5,466 nucleotides of DNA, taken from the NCBI GenBank assembly GCA_008501785.1, contig QQUD01000818.1, positions 1-5,466 of the forward strand, given 5' to 3'. The notes under the pieces are model-generated. The model had not been told where the DNA came from. It did no database searches and saw only the letters and a program-made list of their open reading frames with translations. This document shows, in pieces, positions 1 through 5,330 of the stretch (the first letter of the stretch is position 1; every line of letters starts with the position of its first letter). This DNA is from Chloroflexota bacterium. Lineage in GTDB: Bacteria > Chloroflexota > Anaerolineae > Promineifilales > Promineifilaceae. Position numbers and translations under genes: made by a program.

Positions 1-608
1 GCTGTAAGACCCACGCATATACCGGCTACGATATACTGCCAAGTCTTACCTTGTTGGTATATTAGAATTGATGCCAAGAACGAGGCTACTGAAAAAAACG
101 TTACGAATGTGTCTGGTGTTATTAGGCGGCTATGCCAAACGGTAGTAGGCGAAATAGCTAGCATCAGCGAGGCCAACACTCCCACTGCCATTTTACCTGT
201 AATTTGCTTACCAACGAAGTAAACTAACCCGACAGTCCCCACCCCGAAACAAATTGTGATGATACGTCCAAGTAAGATGGTATCTGGCATCTGGGCTTGC
301 GTGACTCCCATTATCAACGAAATAGGGGGCAGTATGTTGTTGGGTGTATGAAAAACGCCTATTAGTTTTCCAAGAAGGTAATATGGTATATAAGCAGAAG
401 CATTGATATAGAAGAACAGTGATGGGTAATTAAAGAAGTGAGGATTCAAATCACCAGTCTTAAATATGTTTTGACTGATAGTTATGTAGACGGGTTCATC
501 GGGGTGGTATATGTATGGCAAATCGTAATTTATCCCCCATACTCTCACTAAGAGGGCTATGAGGAGAATAATGCCAATTAGTATTGACTCTTTATTAACT
601 CGTTTCAT
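1..608 (-). CDS. GT39-like lipid-carrier-dependent glycosyltransferase, partial (C-terminus outside window)
   Basis: This is an open frame of 202 complete codons that starts at the ATG complementary to 606-608 and runs off the left edge without a stop. The N-terminus is a basic stub followed by a membrane segment (about residues 9-24). Next comes the loop motif YIYHPDEP, with the acidic pair D37/E38, and then GDLNPHFFNYPS (52-63). Further hydrophobic segments lie at about 110-132, 140-157, 168-184 and 191 onward, with WHSRLITPDTF at 158-168. The Asp/Glu pair in the first extracytoplasmic loop is typical of GT-C enzymes of the PMT/ArnT (GT39) type, which move a sugar from a polyprenyl-phosphate donor at the outer face of the membrane. 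The acceptor cannot be told. Full-length relatives usually exceed 450 residues, so more than half is missing. There is no convincing ribosome-binding site, only GGACGG upstream. Ile codons are unusually rich in ATA (13 of 27). Confidence 0.88.
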   Translation of the reverse strand, partial: MKRVNKESILIGIILLIALLVRVWGINYDLPYIYHPDEPVYITISQNIFKTGDLNPHFFNYPSLFFYINASAYIPYYLLGKLIGVFHTPNNILPPISLIMGVTQAQMPDTILLGRIITICFGVGTVGLVYFVGKQITGKMAVGVLASLMLAISPTTVWHSRLITPDTFVTFFSVASFLASILIYQQGKTWQYIVAGICVGLT

Positions 609-662
609 CTGTCCGTCCAATCGCATAACTTTAGCCGCTCATCGTCTGGTTGTAGCGGGCAG

Positions 663-944
663 GTGCTACTGCGGCGTCGCAAACTAGGGATCGTGGATTT
701 ATGTAAGGCTGTTAGTCTTTCGATCACCCCTCCCCAAAACACCACTGCTTACATATATTCAAGAGCCGATTCGAATCGCGTTTCGAATTGGCTGTGGCCT
801 GAATCCACCACCGCCCCCAGACGAGTTAACCTCGAGGCTTTTCTGCGCTTTCTCGAGATATCCCCAGACCATTTCGCCCGCAGTATACCAGAAACGCCAC
901 GGCCGGCCCAAGCCAGCGTCAGAAAAATCAGGGTTTTTCAGTAG
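663..944 (+). CDS. Doubtful small HTH-like protein, 3' end overwritten by a repeat element
   Basis: This is a GTG-started frame of 93 codons with no recognisable ribosome-binding site or promoter. I do not recognise the family. Residues about 30-70 loosely resemble the recognition helix and following helix of Xre/Cro-type DNA-binding domains: SNRVSNWLWPES, then NLEAFLRFLEISPDHF, which recalls 'S..RVS.WL......L..i...LgIs.d'. This is a judgement by eye. The last codons (VFQ-stop) are supplied by the inverted-repeat element that begins at about 929. If the element and one copy of its flanking repeat are removed, the frame stays open for 15 more codons to a TAA at 1102-1104. It may be a real small regulator, a decayed gene truncated by insertion, or a chance frame. 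Confidence 0.28.
   Translation: MLLRRRKLGIVDLCKAVSLSITPPQNTTAYIYSRADSNRVSNWLWPESTTAPRRVNLEAFLRFLEISPDHFARSIPETPRPAQASVRKIRVFQ
918..928 (+). repeat. Left 11-bp direct repeat flanking the miniature element
   Basis: The sequence gtcagaaaaat here is repeated exactly at 1051-1061, immediately outside the two ends of the inverted-repeat element. It fits a target-site duplication made on insertion. Confidence 0.6.
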
Positions 945-960
945 TCGTGTTTTCATTGTC

Positions 961-980
961 ATTCCTGCGCAGGCAGGAAT
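961..980. repeat. dRS3-like 20-bp palindrome, left copy
   Basis: The pattern is ATTCCT, eight bases, AGGAAT. It differs from the dRS3 consensus ATTCCC-N8-GGGAAT by a matched C-to-T and G-to-A pair that keeps local symmetry. Its centre is the perfect palindrome CCTGCGCAGG (964-973). Confidence 0.6.
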
Positions 981-1005
981 CCATCCTTGTCGAGTGCGAA
1001 GATGG

Positions 1006-1025
1006 ATTCCCGCCTGCGCGGGAAT
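1006..1025. repeat. dRS3-like 20-bp palindrome, right copy
   Basis: This is an exact match to the dRS3 pattern ATTCCC-N8-GGGAAT, with GCCTGCGC as the central eight bases. It is the inverted partner of the copy at 961-980. Confidence 0.65.
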
Positions 1026-1050
1026 GACAGCCTGACTACTGAAAAACCGT

Positions 1051-1061
1051 GTCAGAAAAAT
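1051..1061 (+). repeat. Right 11-bp direct repeat flanking the miniature element
   Basis: This is an exact second copy of gtcagaaaaat (first at 918-928), directly abutting the right end of the inverted-repeat element. Confidence 0.6.
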
Positions 1062-1194
1062 GCACCCCACGACTATGTACTTGTTGGTGATAGGTGGGAG
1101 TGAATAAAATCAGGGATATACAAAATCAATGACTGCGCTTTATAAGTGAGATGCTGCCTGTATGGTTTATGTCTTCGCCAGCGCCACCTTCGAG

Positions 1195-2322
1195 TTAGCC
1201 GATACTAAAGTTATTAATAAGCTTTTCCCAAGAAAAACGGCCGTTTTCCCCCCCTATATTCTCAACAAACACCCCTTCTAACCCCTCATCAAAATAATGC
1301 AAAATGGCATTTGCTAATGCCGTTGGGTCCTCAGGCGGCACAACAAGCCCCGTGATACCATGTCTGACAGCTTCTGCCAGCCCACCGACATCTGTAGTGA
1401 TGACCGGACGCTGGTGGCCAAAAGCGACTTGAATAATAGCACTTTGGGTAGCGCTGCGGTAAGGGAGCACAACGACATTGGCCCGATGAAGAAGCGCGGC
1501 TAATAATTCATCTGGGATGTATTTGTTCAGAATCGTTACAGAATCTTCGATGCCCAGGCTTTTTATTTGCTGCTGATACTGGGTTTCGCCTCCTTGCCAA
1601 AACTCACCAGCAACCAGTAAATATAGTGGGCGTTTTGCCAATACCTGTGGTAAGGCATCTATCAAAATGTCCAATCCTTTGTAGGGACGTACAAAACCGC
1701 AGAAGAGCAGTAACGGCCGTTCCTCCGGCAGCTCAACCGGTATGTCCACATTTGTTTGTTGTCCAACCGCTTCATAAGTAGGCAGCGGTGTGACGGAAAA
1801 ATTGACATTTGGCATGATGCTTTGCAATGTTTTTCCATCTGATTCTGAATGAACAATAAATCGGTCCGCAGCCCCAATCGCCAACTTGATTGTTTGGGGT
1901 AGCAGCCATTGCGAGAACTGCCCCCCTTGTTCGTGTGGCAAAACATTGTGGCAAATGAAAACGAGTTGCGTTTGCTCAGATTGTCGCTTGATTGCTCGGC
2001 TGAGAACAGCCCACGCGGGTGCGAAGTAAGGATGCCACCACTGCATGATGACCATATTCGGCTGCCATGCTTTGATGGCTTGCAATGTGCGACGCCATGT
2101 GAGTGGATTTAAAGGGTCTAACAAATATTCGGCTTCGGTATGTATCGGTTGCGCACTGGGATCACGATCGCTTTCACCTGGAAACAGCCAAGTAGGATAC
2201 TGTTTGGAAAAGGAGAGCAGCAGAACCTCATTTGCTTCTCGCAAATGTTTGGCTAGTAAAGTCGTGTAGTGGGCGATTCCACCCCGGTATGGATAAGTTG
2301 GACCAATTAAACAATATCTCAT
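1195..2322 (-). CDS. GT4-family (GT-B fold) glycosyltransferase
   Basis: A 375-residue cytoplasmic enzyme, the usual length for GT4, which would transfer a sugar from a nucleotide donor during glycan or exopolysaccharide assembly. The N-terminal Rossmann half opens with IGPTYPYRGGIAHYT (6-20), the glycine-rich acceptor-side loop, and contains FICHNVLPHE (122-131). The C-terminal donor half has LLFCGFVRPYKGLDILIDAL (205-224), LLVAGE (235-240), VVVLPYRSATQS (283-294), PVITTDVGGLAEAV (306-319) and GLVVPPEDP (325-333). The EX7E catalytic motif is degenerate, with S290 and Q298 at the two Glu positions, a form I recall in other GT4 subfamilies. The start at 2322 is preferred: an in-frame ATG at 2403 would add 27 unconserved residues spanning the promoter region and reach into the divergent promoter. 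No ribosome-binding site is visible, but a perfect TATAAT lies 9 nt upstream. Donor and acceptor cannot be told. Confidence 0.93.
   Translation of the reverse strand: MRYCLIGPTYPYRGGIAHYTTLLAKHLREANEVLLLSFSKQYPTWLFPGESDRDPSAQPIHTEAEYLLDPLNPLTWRRTLQAIKAWQPNMVIMQWWHPYFAPAWAVLSRAIKRQSEQTQLVFICHNVLPHEQGGQFSQWLLPQTIKLAIGAADRFIVHSESDGKTLQSIMPNVNFSVTPLPTYEAVGQQTNVDIPVELPEERPLLLFCGFVRPYKGLDILIDALPQVLAKRPLYLLVAGEFWQGGETQYQQQIKSLGIEDSVTILNKYIPDELLAALLHRANVVVLPYRSATQSAIIQVAFGHQRPVITTDVGGLAEAVRHGITGLVVPPEDPTALANAILHYFDEGLEGVFVENIGGENGRFSWEKLINNFSIG
1234..1247. repeat. ACGGCCGT palindrome, copy 1 (extended to 14 bp)
   Basis: aaaacggccgtttt lies within the GT4 gene near its 3' end, read there as Asn-Gly-Arg-Phe. 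It is one of seven copies of the octamer in the window. Confidence 0.75.
1712..1721. repeat. ACGGCCGT palindrome, copy 2 (10 bp)
   Basis: aacggccgtt lies within the GT4 gene, read there as Glu-Arg-Pro just before the donor-domain strand. Confidence 0.75.
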
Positions 2323-2331
2323 TTGGGCGGG

Positions 2332-2360
2332 ATTATAGCTGACCGTGTGTTGAATGTGTA
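2332..2360 (-). promoter_or_regulatory. Promoter of the GT4 gene, probably leaderless
   Basis: On the minus strand, TACACA (2360-2355, 4 of 6 to the sigma-70 -35 consensus), a 17-bp spacer and a perfect TATAAT (2337-2332) are followed by 9 nt and then the ATG at 2322. Transcription should start within a few nt of the ATG, and no Shine-Dalgarno sequence is present. Confidence 0.6.
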
Positions 2361-2378
2361 ATGGGGTACCAGATGGAA

Positions 2379-2390
2379 AAACGGCCGTTT
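2379..2390. repeat. ACGGCCGT palindrome, copy 3 (12 bp), between divergent promoters
   Basis: aaacggccgttt sits between the two -35 boxes of the divergent GT4 and SDR promoters. It could act as an operator, but the same octamer recurs inside coding sequence, so a genome-wide repeat is the simpler reading. Confidence 0.7.
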
Positions 2391-2402
2391 CCCACATTTC
2401 CA

Positions 2403-2431
2403 TTTACCCAAACCCCAATTCATCTTACAAT
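2403..2431 (+). promoter_or_regulatory. Promoter of the SDR gene, probably leaderless
   Basis: TTTACC (2403-2408, 4 of 6), a 17-bp spacer and TACAAT (2426-2431, 5 of 6) are followed by 7 nt and the ATG at 2439. There is no Shine-Dalgarno sequence, and the predicted transcript start falls on or next to the ATG. Confidence 0.58.
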
Positions 2432-2438
2432 TACCGGC

Positions 2439-3302
2439 ATGATTCTGGTAACTGGTGCAACTGGCTTTGTGGGACGTTCGCTCATGGCTTGTCTGGCAAG
2501 GGAAGATCGAGAGGCGAAGGCGTATAACGGCCGTATCAACGCCCCTCTCACCTTGCGGCAAGAATTAGAAGGTGTCGATACCGTCATTCACCTCGCTGGC
2601 TCCGAAGCGCGGGGGCGCGATCGATTGCCCAATCATGTTGATATTGAAGGGACCGAACGCCTGCTCGAAGAATGTCGCCGTGCAAATGTGAAACACCTTG
2701 TTTTTGCCAGTCGGATTGGTGCAAATTCAATGGCGATTCATCCACTGCTCAAAGCCAAAGGGGATTGTGAGCGCTTAATTCAACGGAGCAGCACACCCCA
2801 TACGATTTTGCGACCAGCGACTTTGTTTGGACACAGCGATCGCTCATTTGAAATTATTGTTGGGTTGGCGATGTGGAGTTGGCCGTTTGTTTGGCTGCCT
2901 GGTGGTGGAAAAATGATAGTACAGCCCCTCTGGGTTGAAGATTTTGCGCGTTGTATTGTAAACACACTCGATAAACCCAACTTGAAAAATAAAACGATTA
3001 CGATTGCCGGTGAAGAGCGCATCAAGTATCGAGATTTGGTACAGCAATTGTTGCGACTTATTGGCATTCGTCGGATTCCGATTCCGATTCCGCTGGTGTT
3101 GTTACGGCCGTTTTCCCGCACATTCTTTAGTTGGTGGTATTGGCCTGCCGTCAGTCGATACTTTGTAGACAGATTCTTTGTGCCAGACGTGGCTGCATCA
3201 GACAGCGTACTGCGTAATTTTGGCTTTCGCCCCACCCGCTTTTTGCAAACTGCCACCTACCTCAATCGCTCCGGCTTACGCTGGCGACTCTTCCGTCGTT
3301 AG
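2439..3302 (+). CDS. Atypical SDR (NAD(P)-dependent epimerase/NDUFA9-like) protein
   Basis: A 287-residue protein with an N-terminal Rossmann fold. MILVTGATGFVGRS carries the GxxGxxG nucleotide loop (G6, G9, G12). Further conserved pieces are VDTVIHLAG (46-54), KHLVFASRIGA (85-95), HTILRPATLFG (121-131) and VQPLWVEDFA (161-170). The classic YxxxK catalytic pair is incomplete: K107 in LLKAKGDCE is present but the Tyr position is L103. That matches atypical SDRs such as the NDUFA9-like group, which bind NAD(P) but are often not dehydrogenases. The C-terminal third is rich in aromatic and basic residues (FFSWWYW at 229-235) and may touch the membrane. The start at 2439 is chosen because the Rossmann strand begins there. 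An ATG at 2361 would add 26 unconserved residues encoded across the divergent promoter region. The substrate is unknown, and a role in glycan synthesis is only suggested by the neighbouring GT4 gene. Confidence 0.85.
   Translation: MILVTGATGFVGRSLMACLAREDREAKAYNGRINAPLTLRQELEGVDTVIHLAGSEARGRDRLPNHVDIEGTERLLEECRRANVKHLVFASRIGANSMAIHPLLKAKGDCERLIQRSSTPHTILRPATLFGHSDRSFEIIVGLAMWSWPFVWLPGGGKMIVQPLWVEDFARCIVNTLDKPNLKNKTITIAGEERIKYRDLVQQLLRLIGIRRIPIPIPLVLLRPFSRTFFSWWYWPAVSRYFVDRFFVPDVAASDSVLRNFGFRPTRFLQTATYLNRSGLRWRLFRR
2527..2534. repeat. ACGGCCGT palindrome, copy 4 (8 bp)
   Basis: It lies within the SDR gene, read as Asn-Gly-Arg at residues 30-32, in a stretch where SDR sequences vary. Confidence 0.7.
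3074..3091 (+). repeat. Three tandem copies of GATTCC in the SDR gene
   Basis: The hexamer gattcc is repeated three times exactly and encodes Ile-Pro-Ile-Pro-Ile-Pro (213-218). Because the unit is 6 bp, changes in copy number would keep the frame. Confidence 0.6.
3104..3111. repeat. ACGGCCGT palindrome, copy 5 (8 bp)
   Basis: It lies within the SDR gene, read as Leu-Arg-Pro-Phe at residues 222-225. The downstream bases ttttccc resemble those next to copies 1 and 3. Confidence 0.7.
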
Positions 3303-3313
3303 GGAGAAGAAGA

Positions 3314-3346
3314 AGGTAAGAGGGGATTTACTCATACCTCTTACCT
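3314..3346. terminator. Possible bidirectional terminator between convergent genes
   Basis: A perfect 10-bp inverted repeat (aggtaagagg at 3314-3323, cctcttacct at 3337-3346) with a 13-nt loop lies between the stop codons of the SDR and DUF885 genes and touches the latter stop. Only imperfect T-rich tracts follow on either strand, and the stem is AT/GC mixed, so its strength is uncertain. Confidence 0.4.
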
Positions 3347-5289
3347 CAATCTTGTTCCTTTATCCACTCCCGCACAATTTCTTCTAAAATTTCCAGTGGT
3401 ACGTCTCCATTTTGCAGGATGACGGTGTGAAATTCGGCGATGTCGAAGTTGTCACCGAGGGTTTGTTGGGCTTCGTCGCGCAGGCGGAGAATGGTTAATT
3501 CACCAATTTTGTAGCTGGTGGCTTGCCCGGGCCAGACGATGTAACGTTCAACTTCGGCTGCGACGCCGTTTTTGCTCCAGCCAAGGGTGTTGCTCATGTA
3601 GTCGATTGCTTCTTGGCGGGTCCACTGTTTGGCATGAATGCCGGTGTCTACCACCAGTCGCACAGCGCGAAATAGTTCGGATTGTAAACGGCCGTAATTG
3701 CCATGCGGGTCATCGTCATAATAACCGTATTCCCACGCCAGCTTCTCTACATACAGCGCCCACCCCTCCGCATACGCGCCAAACAGCAAAGCCCGTCGGA
3801 ACGTTGGCATGTCTTGCAGTTCGCTCTGAATGGCCTTTTGGAAATGATGCCCAGGAACCCCTTCATGAAACGCCAATGTCGGAACGCCCACCATTGACAC
3901 ATAACCGCCTTGGGGTGCGTTGATAAAAAAGATGCCAGGGCGCGATCCATCAAGCGGTGGTGATAAATAATAAGCACCAGGCGAGGATGTTTCACGAAAT
4001 GCCGGGACGCGTTCAATAATTAAAGGTGCTTTTGGATAGATATTAAACAGTTCCCCCACTATTTCATCGGCAGCAGACATCGCATTTTCATAAGCCGCAA
4101 ACACATCTTGACGCGCCTGATCGTTATTAATCTGAATGCCGCCAGCATTGTTGTAAATTTGCCCAATACCGTTGGGGATTTTTGTGCTGTAGCCCAACTC
4201 GCCTAACAACAATTCCATTTCGCCACTGATGCGTTCAACTTCTTGCAGCCCTAATTCATGAATTTCGTCTGCGGTCATGTCAGTCGAGGTATGGTGCTGT
4301 AGTGCATAGGCGTAATAATCCTCCCCATTAGGCAATTTCCAAACGCCGTCATCCGTTGTGGCATCCATTTTCAAATTGCTTAGCGTATCAATGAGTTTTT
4401 GGTAGGCAGGATAAACCGTTTCATTTAATTGCACAATGACTTCGTTTTGCAACGCTTCGGCTTCAGATGTCGGCAAGTTTAAATCAGCCAACTGCCTTTC
4501 GAAACTGGTGTAAATTTCATGATCTTCAGCTTTTGGTGACCGGATAGTGCGTAGCTGCTCGCGCACCCGATCAAACACAAACCGAGGTGGCAACATGCCT
4601 AACTCCGCTCGAATTTCTAGCCCTTCAATGACTTGTTCGAACTGCTCGCCTACTTGTGACAGGCGCGAAATGTAATCTTCCGCATCTTGTACAGTGTTAA
4701 TGGGGTGCAAGCCCGACATGAATCCAGGCAAGTCGTTGGGGATGCTAAAAAGCTGATTTACATTGTATTCATGGTATTTGAAATCTATGCCGCGCACCTG
4801 ATCACGCAAATCCCAAATGAGAATGTCGTTGGAACGTTTTTGCAGAGGTGTTAAGCTGTTTGGATCGATGCTTTCGAGCAAAGCCAGTGTTTCGGTGATG
4901 AAATTGTCCGTTTCGCGTAGATAGGCGTCTGAAACATTGGTGAGTTGAGATTGGCCCAAACCATATTTGTTAGCCACGCCTAAATCTGTGGCGAATTGAG
5001 GATCGCGTCGCATCATTTCAATGAATATCTCTTCATGCAGTGTGTCGATGTCGAGGGTGGACCAAGCTTTGGGGAAGGGGTTGGAGATTGGGGATTTGGC
5101 AGTTGGTGCGGGGGTGTTTGCCGGTGTTGTTGGTGGTTGGGTGGTCGGGTCTGGAAGTGATGTGGGGGATTGGGTGGGTGAAACGGCCGTTTCGACTTCG
5201 CTCAGTGCAGGCGTTTCTCCCCCCACCTCCTGATTTTGACAACCCACTAATAAAAATATAGACAAAATGATGAGTAAATATTGTTTCAT
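3346..5289 (-). CDS. DUF885 metallopeptidase-like lipoprotein
   Basis: A 647-residue predicted lipoprotein. Residues 1-16 are a signal peptide ending in the lipobox LVGC, with lipidated Cys17. A disordered Pro/Thr/Ser-rich linker (about 20-72) follows, then a full DUF885 domain (about 78-645). Family hallmarks are FHEGVPGHHFQ (474-484), a zinc-binding-like HE..PGHH motif; GAYAEGWALYVEKL (504-517), giving a likely third metal ligand in the EGW segment; VVDTGIH (546-552); and WPGQATSYKIGEL (586-598). DUF885 proteins are widespread, often lipoproteins, and regarded as gluzincin-like metallopeptidases of mostly unknown substrate; peptide hydrolysis outside the membrane is inferred. All expected motifs are intact. 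The start is supported by AAGGAGG (5306-5300 on the minus strand), 10 nt before the ATG, unlike its leaderless-looking neighbours. Linker residues 28-37 (ALSEVETAVS) are encoded by short dispersed repeats. It is divergent from the gene at 5385. Confidence 0.93.
   Translation of the reverse strand: MKQYLLIILSIFLLVGCQNQEVGGETPALSEVETAVSPTQSPTSLPDPTTQPPTTPANTPAPTAKSPISNPFPKAWSTLDIDTLHEEIFIEMMRRDPQFATDLGVANKYGLGQSQLTNVSDAYLRETDNFITETLALLESIDPNSLTPLQKRSNDILIWDLRDQVRGIDFKYHEYNVNQLFSIPNDLPGFMSGLHPINTVQDAEDYISRLSQVGEQFEQVIEGLEIRAELGMLPPRFVFDRVREQLRTIRSPKAEDHEIYTSFERQLADLNLPTSEAEALQNEVIVQLNETVYPAYQKLIDTLSNLKMDATTDDGVWKLPNGEDYYAYALQHHTSTDMTADEIHELGLQEVERISGEMELLLGELGYSTKIPNGIGQIYNNAGGIQINNDQARQDVFAAYENAMSAADEIVGELFNIYPKAPLIIERVPAFRETSSPGAYYLSPPLDGSRPGIFFINAPQGGYVSMVGVPTLAFHEGVPGHHFQKAIQSELQDMPTFRRALLFGAYAEGWALYVEKLAWEYGYYDDDPHGNYGRLQSELFRAVRLVVDTGIHAKQWTRQEAIDYMSNTLGWSKNGVAAEVERYIVWPGQATSYKIGELTILRLRDEAQQTLGDNFDIAEFHTVILQNGDVPLEILEEIVREWIKEQD
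3688..3695. repeat. ACGGCCGT palindrome, copy 6 (8 bp)
   Basis: It lies within the DUF885 gene, read as Tyr-Gly-Arg (residues 532-534). This is the only copy inside its folded domain. Confidence 0.7.
5180..5193. repeat. ACGGCCGT palindrome, copy 7 (14 bp)
   Basis: gaaacggccgtttc is the longest fully symmetric copy together with copy 1. It lies in the linker region of the lipoprotein gene, read as Glu-Thr-Ala-Val, and abuts another short repeat. Confidence 0.75.
5191..5213. repeat. Short dispersed-type repeat (TTCGACTTCGCTCAGTGCAGG) in the lipoprotein linker
   Basis: The stretch begins TTCGACTTCGCTCAG and continues TGCAGGCG. I recall closely related 'TTCGACT.CGCTCAG' repeats scattered in many environmental genomes, often read through proteins as LSEVE-like peptides. 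Here it encodes part of PALSEVE on the minus strand. Only one copy lies in the window, so the repeat status rests on memory of other genomes. Confidence 0.4.
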
Positions 5290-5299
5290 GTTTGCACTG

Positions 5300-5306
5300 C
5301 CTCCTT
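5300..5306 (-). promoter_or_regulatory. Ribosome-binding site of the DUF885 lipoprotein gene
   Basis: AAGGAGG is read on the minus strand, 10 nt before the ATG at 5289, a full match to the anti-Shine-Dalgarno core. It is the only strong ribosome-binding site in the window and fixes the start. I could not place a convincing promoter: TCTAAT at 5315-5310 is too close to leave the site within the mRNA. Confidence 0.75.
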
Positions 5307-5330
5307 TTTATTAGACGAAAGGCACTAGTA

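Larger units (their letters stand above)
929..1050. mobile_element. MITE-like 122-bp element with nested inverted repeats
   Basis: This non-coding element is built of nested inverted repeats. The outer arms are 930-946 and 1034-1050: 17 bp with one mismatch, including a perfect 15-bp core ggtttttcagtagtc. The inner arms are 958-985 and 1001-1028: 28 bp with two mismatches and a 15-nt spacer. Exact 11-bp direct repeats flank it. The inner arms contain the ATTCC...GGAAT pattern of dRS3-type dispersed repeats known from Neisseria and seen in many other bacteria. It encodes no transposase, so any movement would depend on an enzyme supplied elsewhere. The plus-strand frame from 663 stops inside its left arm. 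Confidence 0.65.
609..1194. other. 586-bp region without a strong gene
   Basis: This stretch separates the partial GT39-like gene from the 3' end of the GT4 gene. It holds a weak HTH-like reading frame (663-944), a miniature inverted-repeat element (929-1050) with flanking direct repeats, and about 130 bp (1062-1194) in which I see no gene or clear terminator. Minus-strand translations across 959-1028 give AQAGIH- and PACAGMT-like peptides, which come from the repeat rather than a gene. Confidence 0.6.

Noticed and set aside
929..1050. CRISPR array or attachment site
   Set aside because: The repeats are inverted rather than direct with regular spacers, and no integrase or Cas gene is present.
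759..1070. Minus-strand 103-codon frame
   Set aside because: Its N-terminal half is translated inverted repeat (AQAGIH and PACAGMT peptides), and the rest is antisense to the HTH-like frame with a poly-Gly run. There is no start signal.
2323..2403. Longer N-terminus for the GT4 gene (ATG at 2403)
   Set aside because: The extra 27 residues match no GT4 feature, span the GT4 promoter and the palindrome, and reach the -35 box of the divergent gene. The family start is at the IGPTYPYRGG strand.
2361..2438. Longer N-terminus for the SDR gene (ATG at 2361)
   Set aside because: The Rossmann strand begins right at the ATG at 2439, and the extra 26 residues are encoded by the divergent promoter region.
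2835..2844. HIP1-like agcgatcgct suggesting a cyanobacterium
   Set aside because: Only one GCGATCGC core occurs in the window, whereas ACGGCCGT occurs seven times, so this is not a HIP1-rich genome segment.
5310..5315. TCTAAT as the -10 box of the lipoprotein gene
   Set aside because: Transcription would start inside the AAGGAGG ribosome-binding site and remove it from the mRNA, and no matching -35 box lies 17 bp upstream.
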